NCBI RefSeq assembly: GCF_012102705.1 | Contig: NZ_JAAVTA010000003.1 | Coordinates: 124,001-188,000, forward strand | Origin: Haematospirillum sp. H1815 | GTDB lineage: Bacteria > Pseudomonadota > Alphaproteobacteria > Rhodospirillales > Rhodospirillaceae | Length of the DNA stretch: 64,000 nucleotides | Direction: 5' to 3' | In this document: one piece after another, positions 7,894-17,541 of the stretch | Position numbering within the stretch: position 1 is the first letter of the stretch | How the letters are laid out: each line of letters opens with the position of its first letter | Notes under the pieces: generated by a model | Database searches by the model: none | Seen by the model: only the letters and a program-made list of their open reading frames with translations | Told to the model about the DNA's origin: nothing | Translations under genes and position numbers: made by a program

Positions 7894-9240
7894 ATGATGC
7901 GGAAGTCCCTTATTGCGGCGTTGGCCGTCCTGTTTCTGTCCCTGCCTGTGGGGGTGACACTGGTCTTCCCCTCGTTGCAGGCACAAGCTAAAGCCGACGC
8001 ATCAACCTATCGTCTGCTTGACCTGTTCGGCACCGTCTTTGAACGTGTACGACGCGATTACGTCGAGGATGTCACCGACCAGCAGCTGGTGGAGTCCGCC
8101 ATCAACGGCATGCTGACCAGTCTCGACCCTCATTCGTCCTACCTGAATGCCGAAAGCTTCCGTGACATGCAAACCCAGACACGGGGGGAATTTGGCGGCC
8201 TGGGAATCGAGGTGTCGATGGAGAATGGCTTGGTCAAGGTTGTCTCTCCCATTGATGACACACCAGCTTTCCGGGCGGGATTAAAACCAGGTGACTATAT
8301 CATACGCCTTGATGACAAACAGGTTCTGGGCATGACTCTTCAGGATGCTGTCGAGCATATGCGCGGCAAGGCCGGCAGTGAAATTGTGCTGACCATACGC
8401 CGGGAGGGACGTGATCCATTCGAGGTCAAACTGGTTCGTGATGTTATCAAGATCCGTTCAGCCCGCGCCAAGGCAGAAGGTGATATTGGCTATATTCGCC
8501 TGACAGCCTTCAACGAAAAAACATTTGATGCCATGCGGGATGGGATCGAGAAACTCAACAAGGATATTGGGCCGGACAAGATCCGTGGCTTTGTGCTGGA
8601 TCTTCGCAATAACCCTGGCGGTCTTTTTGACCAGGCTATCGCCGTGTCGGATGCTTTCCTTGATTCCGGTGAAATTGTCTCCACCCGGTCACGCCGAAGT
8701 GATGATACCCAACGCTATAATGCGCAGAAGGGCGACCTGACCGGGGGGCTTCCCATGGTGGTCCTGATTAATGATGGCTCTGCCTCATCCTCGGAAATCG
8801 TTGCCGGGGCCCTGCAGGACCACCATCGGGCCATTGTGGTCGGAACCCGCAGCTTCGGAAAGGGATCGGTCCAGACGGTCATTCCGCTGGCCGGGCACGG
8901 CGCCATGCGCCTGACAACCGCGCGTTACTTTACCCCCTCCGGCCGTTCGATCCAGGCCGTCGGGATCGAGCCTGATATCGAGGTCAACGCCAGCTCCCAA
9001 CCAGTTCGCAGCCGCAGTGAGGCCGATCTGCCCAATGCGCTCAGCAACCCGGATGAGAAGGTCAACAGAAGCAAGCGCTCGACATCACAGCCGAACTTGG
9101 CGGATGAGAAAGCGGAGCAGGCAGCCCCCCATGTCGGCGTAGCCCAAGGCAAACCCGAGGAAGATCTGCAACTGGCACGGGCCCTGGATATCCTGAGAGG
9201 GGTTGCACTCGAACGCCAGAAACAAACACGGCTCCAATAG
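7894..9240 (+). CDS. ctpA: S41 carboxy-terminal processing protease
   Basis: A 448-residue periplasmic serine protease that trims C termini of envelope proteins and often controls peptidoglycan hydrolases. It starts with a signal anchor (LIAALAVLFLSLPVGVTLVF), followed by the CTP N-terminal helix pair (LTSLDPHSSYLN), a PDZ domain with GGLGIEV and GLKPGDYI, and the protease core with LRNNPGGL. The catalytic dyad is Ser298 in DGSASSSE and Lys323 in SFGKGSVQ, 25 residues apart as in Tsp. The C-terminal ~90 residues are polar and low complexity. It begins 9 bases after the EnvC-like gene, so the two are probably co-transcribed. Confidence 0.96.
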   Translation: MMRKSLIAALAVLFLSLPVGVTLVFPSLQAQAKADASTYRLLDLFGTVFERVRRDYVEDVTDQQLVESAINGMLTSLDPHSSYLNAESFRDMQTQTRGEFGGLGIEVSMENGLVKVVSPIDDTPAFRAGLKPGDYIIRLDDKQVLGMTLQDAVEHMRGKAGSEIVLTIRREGRDPFEVKLVRDVIKIRSARAKAEGDIGYIRLTAFNEKTFDAMRDGIEKLNKDIGPDKIRGFVLDLRNNPGGLFDQAIAVSDAFLDSGEIVSTRSRRSDDTQRYNAQKGDLTGGLPMVVLINDGSASSSEIVAGALQDHHRAIVVGTRSFGKGSVQTVIPLAGHGAMRLTTARYFTPSGRSIQAVGIEPDIEVNASSQPVRSRSEADLPNALSNPDEKVNRSKRSTSQPNLADEKAEQAAPHVGVAQGKPEEDLQLARALDILRGVALERQKQTRLQ

Positions 9241-9338
9241 CCTGTAATGCCGGGCAGTAAGGATTTCGTTAGGGGTTATCTGATTACTGTTTGACGTCGG
9301 GCTACTCTTGTCCGACATCCTGACTTCTGGGGAATGGC

Positions 9339-11297
9339 GTGGCGTTTTCGTTGAAATCGCTGTTCGGCGGCAAAAAGGAATCGGCAGACAGTTCTGGCGA
9401 GGATGAGCTGCCGTTTCGCCCCGAGCCGGAAGAAATACCGGAGTCAGAAGTACGGCGTATCGAAGAGGAAAAGAAGCCGAAGCCTGGCCTTCTGGACAAA
9501 ATTCTGGGCAAGGGAAAAAAGAAAAAGAAGGGAAAAAAGGGCAGCAAGGGGGATGACGCCAACGCGGCGGGCGAAGGGGCTGATCCCCTTGACAATCCTG
9601 CCCTTTTGGCCCTGATTGCCTCGGAAGTTGCTGATCTCCCCCCTCCGGAAACAGCCGGGGATGATGGAGCCGCAGCAGAACCCGGTACTCCCGCCGGTCC
9701 AGGCCCATCTCCAGCTGATGCCGTGATGCCTGACGACGAAGCCGCAGGCATGGATGATGTCGTCGGCATTGAGGATGAAGGTGGCAGCCCAGATCTGGAT
9801 GACTTTGATTTACCCCCGGTCCTGTCAGGCCCGGACAGGGCAGAGCAGGACTGGCGCAATCGCCAGAGGAAGCAGGCCCTGATCGGGTCCGTTCTAGCCA
9901 TACTCCTTCTGGGTGGGGGAGGCGGGGCCTTGTGGTGGTTCATGCAGCCAAAACCACTGCCGCCTGAGGTTGATCCAGGGCTGGTTGTCATCAATGAAAA
10001 GGGCGAAGCTGTTGCTGTCCCTGCGCCAGAGCCCATGGCATCGGGCGACAAGGTCAGCCTCATGATGCCTCCCCCACCAGCCAATCCGGAACCGCTTCCA
10101 GAGCCAAAACTGGCCGAAGGCGCATCGGATCCATCCGGGGAACGATCCAAAAACCGGCGCCCATGGCTGGCCGGGGACGGAACACAACCGCTTCCGACAG
10201 ATCAGGCCACACCCCCTGCACAGACAACAGAGGCTGGAAAAACTGAGGCTGCCGAGAAACCAGCCGAACCCACACCTCCGCCCCCGAACGAAACAGCCGC
10301 CGCACCGGCCGTGGAAACGGCACAGCCCCCTCCTGCGGCACCAAAAGCACCCGAGCCAGCAAAGACTACGGTTATTGCAGGACTACCCCCATTCCGGGAC
10401 CCGGTTCTTCCAGAACCCCGCAAACCGGGACAGGCGATGCCAAGCTATGCAGCTATTCCGGTAAACAAGGGTGATCCGAAAGGACTGGAACCCGCACCGG
10501 ATCCAAGCCTGATCAGGACATCGCGTTTTGGCCCGCTCCCCATGATCAGCAGCGAAGGAAAAATGCCGTGGAAGGTTTATCGCAGGCCTGCGCCCGACAC
10601 CAAGGGACCCAAAATAGGGGTTGTGATCGGGGGGCTTGGCCTGCACCCGGAGGCAACGGAAACAGCCATCACCAAACTGCCACCTGACATTACGCTCTCG
10701 TTCAGTCCCTATGCCCCGCAGCTTGAAAACCTGGTGCAGCGGGCCCGCTCCTATGGGCACGAGGTCATGCTGGACCTCCCCATGGAAGAACTGACCTTTC
10801 CTTCGGCAGACCCCGGTCCCCTTGGTCTGCTGACAGCGCTGCCACCGTCCGAAAACCTGACGCGTCTGGAGATGGTCATGGGCAAGGCTGGGGGATACGT
10901 CGGGCTTCTGGGGCGTCCCGGTCACTTTACCGGCTCGGGCCTGCCGATGCAGGCCGTTCTCGATGCCCTAGGGAAATCCGGGATCCTGTACATTCAGGCT
11001 GGCATGCCCCCTGCCACAGACGGCGCTGACAAGAAGGGCAATCTGTCCGGCTATCGCAAGGATACAGGCCCTGTAGCGGTCTCTGACCTGACCATAGAAG
11101 CCCGCTCCTGGCGTTCTTCTGTTGATGCACGCCTTGAATATGCCGCCCACATGGCCAAGACACGCGGCACGGCGCTGGTTGTCCTGTTCCCGTCTCCCCT
11201 GACCTTCGAACGCCTGATGGCCTGGAACAAAGGGCTGGCAACCAACGGAACACGGCTGGTTCCCGCAACCGCTGTGGTCAACACGTCGGCAAGCTGA
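9339..11297 (+). CDS. Divergent polysaccharide deacetylase family protein, membrane anchored
   Basis: A 652-residue protein. The first ~175 residues are charged and disordered, with a lysine-rich patch around 50-67 and an acidic stretch. A single membrane helix follows at about 177-197 (ALIGSVLAILLLGGGGGALWW), then a long Pro/Ala/Glu-rich linker to about residue 400. The C-terminal domain (from PKIGVVIGGLGL) is the divergent polysaccharide deacetylase fold (YibQ/DUF610), with the family's ITLSFSPYAP and HEVMLDLPMEE motifs. Start is GTG at 9339 after GGGGAA. Its place after the EnvC-like and ctpA genes suggests a cell-wall or septal role. The very long linker suits a periplasmic reach. Confidence 0.85.
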   Translation: MAFSLKSLFGGKKESADSSGEDELPFRPEPEEIPESEVRRIEEEKKPKPGLLDKILGKGKKKKKGKKGSKGDDANAAGEGADPLDNPALLALIASEVADLPPPETAGDDGAAAEPGTPAGPGPSPADAVMPDDEAAGMDDVVGIEDEGGSPDLDDFDLPPVLSGPDRAEQDWRNRQRKQALIGSVLAILLLGGGGGALWWFMQPKPLPPEVDPGLVVINEKGEAVAVPAPEPMASGDKVSLMMPPPPANPEPLPEPKLAEGASDPSGERSKNRRPWLAGDGTQPLPTDQATPPAQTTEAGKTEAAEKPAEPTPPPPNETAAAPAVETAQPPPAAPKAPEPAKTTVIAGLPPFRDPVLPEPRKPGQAMPSYAAIPVNKGDPKGLEPAPDPSLIRTSRFGPLPMISSEGKMPWKVYRRPAPDTKGPKIGVVIGGLGLHPEATETAITKLPPDITLSFSPYAPQLENLVQRARSYGHEVMLDLPMEELTFPSADPGPLGLLTALPPSENLTRLEMVMGKAGGYVGLLGRPGHFTGSGLPMQAVLDALGKSGILYIQAGMPPATDGADKKGNLSGYRKDTGPVAVSDLTIEARSWRSSVDARLEYAAHMAKTRGTALVVLFPSPLTFERLMAWNKGLATNGTRLVPATAVVNTSAS

Positions 11298-11345
11298 TAG
11301 GGTCGTCGGTCTTTTGTTCCCCCCCCTGAAGGGTGTTGACCACTG

Positions 11346-11825
11346 ATGACCCCGTCCCTGAAAACAGATCTCCCCTGGCGTCCCTGTGCGGGCATCATGC
11401 TTGTAAACCAGCGCAACGAGGTTTTTGTCGCACAGCGCCTTGATACGGAACAAAACGCCTGGCAAATGCCACAGGGAGGCATAGATCGCGGTGAAGACCC
11501 ACGAGATGCAGCCCTGCGCGAACTGAAGGAAGAAATTGGCACCAACAAGGCTGAAATCATTGCGGAGATGGAAGAGTGGGTACGCTATGACCTGCCCGAT
11601 GACTTGATCGGAAAGGTCTGGAAAGGGCGCTGGCGGGGGCAGGAACAAAAATGGTTCCTGATGCGCTTCACAGGACACGACCGTGACATTTGTCTGGACA
11701 CGGAACACCCTGAATTTTCAGACTGGCGATGGGTGCCGCTTCGCGATGTCCCCGACCTTGTTGTACCCTTCAAGCAAGCTATCTATCGCCAGGTCTGCGC
11801 CGCATTTGCCCCGCACCTGGCCTGA
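11346..11825 (+). CDS. rppH: RNA pyrophosphohydrolase RppH (Nudix)
   Basis: A 159-residue Nudix hydrolase that removes pyrophosphate from the 5' end of triphosphorylated mRNA or from dinucleotide polyphosphates, opening transcripts to RNase E. The Nudix box is complete: GGIDRGEDPRDAALRELKEE and then IGT. The N-terminal RPCAGIMLVNQRNEVFVAQR and the QMPQGG motif before the box are typical of RppH. It ends the gpmI block and converges with the TIGR02302 gene, 13 bases away. Confidence 0.95.
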   Translation: MTPSLKTDLPWRPCAGIMLVNQRNEVFVAQRLDTEQNAWQMPQGGIDRGEDPRDAALRELKEEIGTNKAEIIAEMEEWVRYDLPDDLIGKVWKGRWRGQEQKWFLMRFTGHDRDICLDTEHPEFSDWRWVPLRDVPDLVVPFKQAIYRQVCAAFAPHLA

Positions 11826-11838
11826 TACCGGAAAAGTG

Positions 11839-14253
11839 TCAGAACATCCGGATCAAGCGCTGCAGATAGTCCTGCTCCTGACGATCCAGATTGCCCTCGG
11901 CAGCACGCCGTCGCAGCTCCTGCAGAAGGTCACGCGCCCGGGTGCGTTCCGGTTTGGTCGGGACCTTCTCACCATGAAGGGTCATGCCTTCACCGGGACG
12001 TCCTGCCGGATCCAGCCCCCCTGCCCCCGCAGAAGCCGGCAAGAGGCCAATTGTCTGCCCCAGGTTCTGCATCATGGTTTGTGAAACATCACGACGGGCC
12101 TGGCGCAAAGCCTCCAATGCCTCCCCCTGAGCTTGCTGCCCCAGATCAGGACGGGATTCACCCAGCGCACGGGATGCCGTATCCATATGATCCCCGGCAA
12201 CACCGAACCATTCCGGAACCGAACCGGTTTTACGGCCAACCTGCCCGCCCAGTGCCCGCAGCTGACCGCGTAAGCTTTCCTGCCGCCCCGCCAACTCTGC
12301 GGCAGGGAAAGTCCAGAACCCGGAATGGCGTGCTACAGACGGCAGGGCTGTCCCTTCTGCCATTGTGGAAAAGGTATCTTCCAGAAGTTGCTCCTGGCCC
12401 CGGACAAGACGGTCAAACCCGGTCATGATATCCCTCATGTCCCGCAGCTCGCCGGATGCCGACGAAAAGCGCGCATTCCGTAATCCGGAGAGCACAGCAT
12501 CAACATGCTCGGCCAGGGCACGGGCGGCATCCTGTGCCCCCAGGCGGGTCAGCTCTTCCAGTTCAGCCAGCATCTTCTCCAAGGCAAGGTCACCAGCCTG
12601 AATATTTGGTCCAAGGGAGTCCGCCAACTCATCCAGCTCATCCAAAGACAATCCACCACCACGGCCGACGATGTCCTGTAGCAGAGACACAAGGGCACGA
12701 CGAACCGCGTTGATGGCATCCGCCACCGCCTTGGGATCCCCTGCATTAAGAAGATCCAGCCTGGCTTGCTCCAGCTGGGTTCGTGCATTGTCGATGGTGC
12801 CATCCTCTATCCGCAAGGCCAGGTTCCAGAGAAGATCGGCCACAGATTCAGGTGGATGCACAGCAAAGGCAGGTGACAAACGCAATGCCGCAATCCGCAA
12901 CCCAAGAAAGACAACTGGGTCCTGACCAAAATCATCCGGCCTGAGGGACAGGTCATCAAGGCGTCTCCAGACCTCTGCTTTCTGTGCAGGTGACCCCGTG
13001 AAAAGAATCTTGCGGGCCGACGCCAGAAGAGCCGCGACCGGATGCGTGAACTGCCGCTCTGGCAAATGCGTTGCATACCAGTCTGAAGATACTGTGTGGC
13101 TGGCCCCGTCAGAAACCAACACCCTGACCTCAACATCGTGCCCAGCCCAGGGATGCCCAGCAAGATCCAACAGAACGGTGGTATCAACATGGGGCGAAGG
13201 CAAACCGGGAACAGGAAGTGGATAGGAACGGGCAACAAAGTCCATATCCATTTCCGGCTCCCCCGGACGACGCAATTCGAGGCGGGCTTCTGTCACGCCG
13301 TAATCATCAGCAGCAGCAACATGCAACGAAAGACGGGGGTCCGGACCATCCGGTGTCGTGGCCGCGACAAGGGATCCTCCTGCAACAGACGGTGGTGTAT
13401 CCGGAAGGATGGCCAACTTCTGCCTGGCGCTATACCAAAGCCCGCGCTGTATCCGGAGTTCAATACCAGATCCGGCATCATCCGTTAAAAGAGCTGTCAT
13501 ACGGGCTGTATCATGGCCACTGTCCTCGAAGGGAACAGGGGTATCACCAAGATACCCGACCGGCAGACCGGGGCCATGAACCAGGACCAGAAGGGAACTT
13601 CCCTCCGGTACATCAAGCGTGCCCCCGTCCATAACCCGGCGAACAGAGGGCAACCGGGTATACTCCGGGGGTGTTATCCAAATCTCGGCACTCAGGGATC
13701 CGGTCAAGGATGGCGTCAGGGCCGCAGACAGACGGTCTGCAGACTGGGGGCCAGAGACAAATAAACCAACCGCCAGGGCCAGGACCGGAACCGCCCGGAC
13801 CGCAAGAGGATCACGGTCCGCGATATGGGGAGCAGGCCAGGATACCTGCAAGAACCCGGCTTCAAACAGCATCTGCCGGTGATGCCTCTGCCAGAGTTCA
13901 TGCGTTGCGGGATCAAGCACAACAAACGGACGATCACACAGGGCAGTCAGAGGCCGTGCTGTATGCCCACGCTCCAGGCGATGCAAGGCATCCCATATGT
14001 CTGGGCAGCAAAAACTGGACAGCCCGTACCACAAGGCAAACACAAGAATGACCAGAAACAGGATGAACGACACCAGATGCCAACCGGTTCCGGAGGCCGG
14101 TATCCCCCCCAGAAGGGACAGTGCGATAAATCCGAGAACAACAGACCAAGGTATCCACAATGCCTGCCATAGACGTTCCCAAAGCAGGAAGAGCCAGGAC
14201 AGGAACAGCCGCCATTGCAGGATGCGGGGCAGAATCAGCAGGGGCATCATCAT
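11839..14253 (-). CDS. TIGR02302 (DUF4175) family membrane protein
   Basis: A large (804-residue) protein typical of alphaproteobacteria; its function is not established. Two hydrophobic segments lie in the first ~80 residues (WSVVLGFIALSLLGGI and VSFILFLVILVFALWYGL) and a third near 150-165. A long extracytoplasmic region follows, with a beta-rich part (ITPPEYTRLPS) and a C-terminal helical region of about 350 residues. It ends in a charged tail (ERTRARDLLQELRRRAAEGN). Three ATG codons in a row (14253, 14250, 14247) compete as starts and lie inside a perfect inverted repeat. The response regulator gene lies 104 bases upstream on the same strand. Confidence 0.85.
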   Translation of the reverse strand: MMMPLLILPRILQWRLFLSWLFLLWERLWQALWIPWSVVLGFIALSLLGGIPASGTGWHLVSFILFLVILVFALWYGLSSFCCPDIWDALHRLERGHTARPLTALCDRPFVVLDPATHELWQRHHRQMLFEAGFLQVSWPAPHIADRDPLAVRAVPVLALAVGLFVSGPQSADRLSAALTPSLTGSLSAEIWITPPEYTRLPSVRRVMDGGTLDVPEGSSLLVLVHGPGLPVGYLGDTPVPFEDSGHDTARMTALLTDDAGSGIELRIQRGLWYSARQKLAILPDTPPSVAGGSLVAATTPDGPDPRLSLHVAAADDYGVTEARLELRRPGEPEMDMDFVARSYPLPVPGLPSPHVDTTVLLDLAGHPWAGHDVEVRVLVSDGASHTVSSDWYATHLPERQFTHPVAALLASARKILFTGSPAQKAEVWRRLDDLSLRPDDFGQDPVVFLGLRIAALRLSPAFAVHPPESVADLLWNLALRIEDGTIDNARTQLEQARLDLLNAGDPKAVADAINAVRRALVSLLQDIVGRGGGLSLDELDELADSLGPNIQAGDLALEKMLAELEELTRLGAQDAARALAEHVDAVLSGLRNARFSSASGELRDMRDIMTGFDRLVRGQEQLLEDTFSTMAEGTALPSVARHSGFWTFPAAELAGRQESLRGQLRALGGQVGRKTGSVPEWFGVAGDHMDTASRALGESRPDLGQQAQGEALEALRQARRDVSQTMMQNLGQTIGLLPASAGAGGLDPAGRPGEGMTLHGEKVPTKPERTRARDLLQELRRRAAEGNLDRQEQDYLQRLIRMF

Positions 14254-14258
14254 GCCCC
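14241..14258 (-). promoter_or_regulatory. Inverted repeat covering the start region of the TIGR02302 gene
   Basis: GGGGCAT (14241-14247) and ATGCCCC (14252-14258) are exact inverted repeats with a 4-base loop. On the transcript the stem contains the G-run that would serve as ribosome site and the first ATG codons, so it could restrain initiation. Confidence 0.35.
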
Positions 14259-14357
14259 CAGTTTACGAGGCCATCCATCAAGGACGAAGACGGCGCAGGC
14301 ACGCTGTCACAAACAAGACCATCACAAGGTGCCGAAATCCTGAAAAGTAACGGAATA

Positions 14358-15050
14358 TCAGGGGCTGAGCCGATATCCCCCTTCTTCAGTCAGTAACAGG
14401 GTTGTCTCGCCGCTGACAGGTTCAATCTTTTGACGCAGCCGGTAGATATGAGTCTCCAGCGTATGAGTACTGACAGCGGCATTATATCCCCACACCTCAT
14501 GCAGCAGGGTTTCCCGGTCCACTGCCCGCCCCTGCCGGTACAGATACTTGAGGATTGCAGCTTCTTTCTCCGTCAGGCGAATCTTCCGCCCCGAAGCTTC
14601 TTCCAACATCTTTGACGCAGGCACAAAACGATAGGGGCCAACAGCAAACACAGCATCATCAGACTGACGGTGCTGACGCATATGCGCCCTGAGACGGGCC
14701 AGCAACACAGCCATACGGAACGGCTTGGTCACGTAGTCATTAGCCCCGGCTTCCAAGCCCGTTACCGTATCGTATTCACTATCAAGACTTGTCAGCATAA
14801 TAATAGGGCAGCGCACACCCCCTGCCCTCAACTGGCGACAGACATCACGCCCGTCCATATCCGGAAGGCCTAGGTCCAGCAAAATAAGATCCAGCGGAAC
14901 AGGGGAGGATGTCGCGGCACAGATTGCCTCACCCCCTGAAGCCGCTTCGGTTACAGTGGCAATATCATCCTGGTCCTGAAGCTGCATCGCAAGAGTGCGC
15001 CGCAGAACCACATCATCATCAACAAGGAGTATAAAACGGCCATCGGCCAT
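14358..15050 (-). CDS. OmpR-type response regulator
   Basis: A 230-residue two-component regulator. The receiver domain (about residues 5-120) shows the acidic pocket LLVDDDV, the phospho-acceptor in LILLDLGLPDMDG, the Thr of MLTSLDS and the Lys of DYVTKPFR. The C-terminal winged helix (about 130-229) has the OmpR pattern LTEKEAAILKYL, VWGYN and THTLETHIYRLRQKI. Start ATG 15050 follows GAGGAG. The frame runs further upstream to 15143, but that extension lacks a ribosome site. No histidine kinase is in the window, so this is an orphan here. Confidence 0.92.
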   Translation of the reverse strand: MADGRFILLVDDDVVLRRTLAMQLQDQDDIATVTEAASGGEAICAATSSPVPLDLILLDLGLPDMDGRDVCRQLRAGGVRCPIIMLTSLDSEYDTVTGLEAGANDYVTKPFRMAVLLARLRAHMRQHRQSDDAVFAVGPYRFVPASKMLEEASGRKIRLTEKEAAILKYLYRQGRAVDRETLLHEVWGYNAAVSTHTLETHIYRLRQKIEPVSGETTLLLTEEGGYRLSP

Positions 15051-15262
15051 GGGCGGACACTCCTCTGCCTCAAGACAACACGCTACAAATGCGGGGGTAA
15101 CCGGGGAAAAATTCCCGCCAGTGCAAAAACACTGTCTTTTCACAACGCCAATACTGTCCTATCTACCATCGGGAAGCGCGGACGCCAAGCCCGTGACCAC
15201 TTTCTTCTACAAACCGGGTCATCCATGACCCGACCCGGTAGTCAGGATTCCGACATTCCAGC

Positions 15263-16408
15263 ATGACCAGACCCGTCCCACCCACCAGTTCTCCACCTCC
15301 GTCTGCCCTTGTGGCCGTGGACCGTGTTGTTGCCGAGTTCCGGCGCGGTGGCACTGTTGTTTTAACAGATCTTACGGGGAAAGGCCTGCTGATCCAGTCA
15401 GCCGAAACACTTACAGAAGAAAGCCTGGAACGCTTTGGTCATCTGATAGATACAGCGCCGGCTCTGCTGATGACAGGCCGACGGGCAGAGGCTCTTGGGT
15501 ACGAGGCAACAGACGCACCAGTCATAGCGTTCCGGTCTCCCACCCCTCTTACGGTCGATCAGGTGACCATGCTTGGTGATCCCGTACACGGAACAGACCA
15601 TGCCCGCCCGGCGATGGCATGTGCGGAAAACTCCATGCATGAAGGAGCACCGGAAAGTCTGGAACACGCTGCCGTCCTTCTGGCCAAGATTGCGCGCCTG
15701 CTGCCTGTTGTGGTGGCCACTCCTCTGCACGGGCATACCGATATACGACACTGGGCTGCCGAGCGCGACCTTCTGACCGTTGATAGTACCCATATCCTGT
15801 CCTACCTGCCGGCGGCAGCCCGCAGTCTTCGCCCGGTTGGGGATGCCCGGGTTCCGCTGCAGGGTGCCGAGAACACCCGTATCGTAGCCTTCCGCCCAGC
15901 CGATGGTGGAATCGAGCATCTGGCCATCATCATCGGAAACCCGGATCCGGAACAACCCGTGCTGGTACGTCTGCACTCGGAATGTTTCACCGGGGATCTG
16001 CTGGGGTCGCTGCGTTGCGACTGTGGTGACCAACTGCGCGGGGCTATCGATGTCATCGCCCACGAGGGAAGCGGGGTTCTTCTGTACTTGGCACAGGAAG
16101 GCCGGGGTATTGGCCTGGTCAACAAGCTACGCGCCTATCATTTGCAGGACCGTGGGTTTGACACCATGGATGCCAACGGGCAGCTGGGATTCCATGATGA
16201 TGAGCGCCTGTTCCTGCCTGCCGCCGAAATGCTTCTGCAACTGGGCTTCAGCCGGGTTCGTCTGTTGACAAATAATCCTGACAAGGTTGCCGCGCTCGCC
16301 CGTCATGGCATCCGCATTGATGAACGTGTGGCCCACGTCTTTGCCAGCAACGTGCACAACCTGTCCTATCTGCGAACCAAAGCCGAAAAAGGTGGGCACA
16401 TCCTCTAG
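15263..16408 (+). CDS. ribA: GTP cyclohydrolase II with a degenerate RibB-like N-terminal domain
   Basis: Opens GTP in the first step of riboflavin synthesis. The C-terminal half (about residues 190-381) has the complete GCH II signatures: LHSECFTGDLLGS with zinc ligands in LRCDCGDQL, the EGRGIGLVNKLRAY active-site segment and the nucleotide-binding LLTNNPDK. The N-terminal ~185 residues align by eye with DHBP synthase (RGGTVVLTDL, then PALLMTGRR in place of the family's cyclohydrolase-like loop) but lack the acidic DREDEGD motif needed for that reaction. The protein is therefore likely a RibBA in which only the RibA half works. No other rib gene is nearby. Confidence 0.9.
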   Translation: MTRPVPPTSSPPPSALVAVDRVVAEFRRGGTVVLTDLTGKGLLIQSAETLTEESLERFGHLIDTAPALLMTGRRAEALGYEATDAPVIAFRSPTPLTVDQVTMLGDPVHGTDHARPAMACAENSMHEGAPESLEHAAVLLAKIARLLPVVVATPLHGHTDIRHWAAERDLLTVDSTHILSYLPAAARSLRPVGDARVPLQGAENTRIVAFRPADGGIEHLAIIIGNPDPEQPVLVRLHSECFTGDLLGSLRCDCGDQLRGAIDVIAHEGSGVLLYLAQEGRGIGLVNKLRAYHLQDRGFDTMDANGQLGFHDDERLFLPAAEMLLQLGFSRVRLLTNNPDKVAALARHGIRIDERVAHVFASNVHNLSYLRTKAEKGGHIL

Positions 16409-16544
16409 GACCAGGCGGCACATTTTGCCGACCGACAAAAACGATCTACGCCACCATACTGCGCGGCAAGGCGCCCTGGGCAAAATGGCATAATCGTTGC
16501 ATTACCCAAGGGCAGCATACTGTCAGGACAAGGCAAACAGGACC

Positions 16545-17528
16545 ATGCCCGTCAGTCCGTATGAAGGATGGAACAATGCCCCCTATCTACCGGGTATCAG
16601 CATGGAACCCGGGGGGGGAACTGTCGCCACAAGCGCCTCAGCCGAGGCAACGGATGAAAATTCCCTGTCCTTCTGGGATTTCCTGGACGTCGTGAACCCG
16701 CTGCAGCACATACCAATTGTTGGAAGTCTGTACCGGGAATTGACCGGAGATACAATCCGGGGTGAAGCAAAACTGGCCGGTGGGGCCTTGTTCTTTGGCC
16801 CGATCGGGCTTGGTCTTGCCGCCCTTGATGTCGGGGTAGCAGAAATTACAGGTGCCCCGATCGATGAGCACGTCGTAGCCATGTTCAATGGCGAAGATGC
16901 AGGACAAAACGCCATCCGGAACAACAAGGCAGCAGAGGCCCAGGTTGCATCCGTCAAGGAAGAGACTGTCTCCCCGACCGAGACAGAAGATGAAGCCGTA
17001 TCTTCATACTCCCCAATCCCGGAGCCTGCAGCAACACAGACCGTTACCGGGCCATCAATGGCCGCAACTGATGCGACCGCAATCATCACCCCCGTGCGCA
17101 TGTTTCCTGCCCATCCAGCCACAGCCGTCATGCCAAAAACATCCAGACCGATTACACCATCCCGCATTCCGGCATCGGCCATCCGCCCGATGGGTGAGGT
17201 TTCCTCCATGACGGCCCTGGAGCAATTGGTACGCGAATCCTCACACCTTGCGCCAACACCAGAACCGCAAGCCACCCCACGACACAACATGGACCAGAAA
17301 GAGAAGTCAGCCACACGGCACGAAGACAACAACGGAGACAAGGGAGACAGCAAAGCCCAGCAGCGCAAAGCCCTTGAAGCCCAGGGCCTTGTATCCTTGA
17401 CCACAACGTCTCCTGTAGCGGTCAACCTACTACAATCGGGAATCTCTGCGCATGGAACGGGCGCTGAAATGCCCGCCCTGCACAAGGCCAGCGAGGCCTA
17501 CCGAAAGGCAGACCAGCTCCCCCGATAA
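16545..17528 (+). CDS. Unknown protein with a glycine-rich hydrophobic segment
   Basis: A 327-residue protein I do not recognise. After a polar N terminus comes a conserved-looking block (about residues 45-110): FWDFLDVVNPLQHIPIVGSL, then LYRELTGDTI, then a glycine-spaced hydrophobic stretch (GGALFFGPIGLGLAALDVGV) that could insert in or lie on a membrane. The remaining ~200 residues are Ala/Thr/Pro-rich and probably disordered. There is no signal peptide. The frame opens at 16497, but ATG 16545 after CAGGAC is preferred. An equally long antisense frame (16583-17485) is judged a shadow. It follows ribA by 136 bases and converges on the HIT gene. Confidence 0.65.
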   Translation: MPVSPYEGWNNAPYLPGISMEPGGGTVATSASAEATDENSLSFWDFLDVVNPLQHIPIVGSLYRELTGDTIRGEAKLAGGALFFGPIGLGLAALDVGVAEITGAPIDEHVVAMFNGEDAGQNAIRNNKAAEAQVASVKEETVSPTETEDEAVSSYSPIPEPAATQTVTGPSMAATDATAIITPVRMFPAHPATAVMPKTSRPITPSRIPASAIRPMGEVSSMTALEQLVRESSHLAPTPEPQATPRHNMDQKEKSATRHEDNNGDKGDSKAQQRKALEAQGLVSLTTTSPVAVNLLQSGISAHGTGAEMPALHKASEAYRKADQLPR

Positions 17529-17541
17529 AGACAAGACGGTA

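Noticed and set aside
16583-17485. 300-codon frame antisense to the unknown gene at 16545
   Set aside because: Its product is serine/alanine/threonine-rich without a domain, and the plus strand has a more plausible N-terminal block and start.
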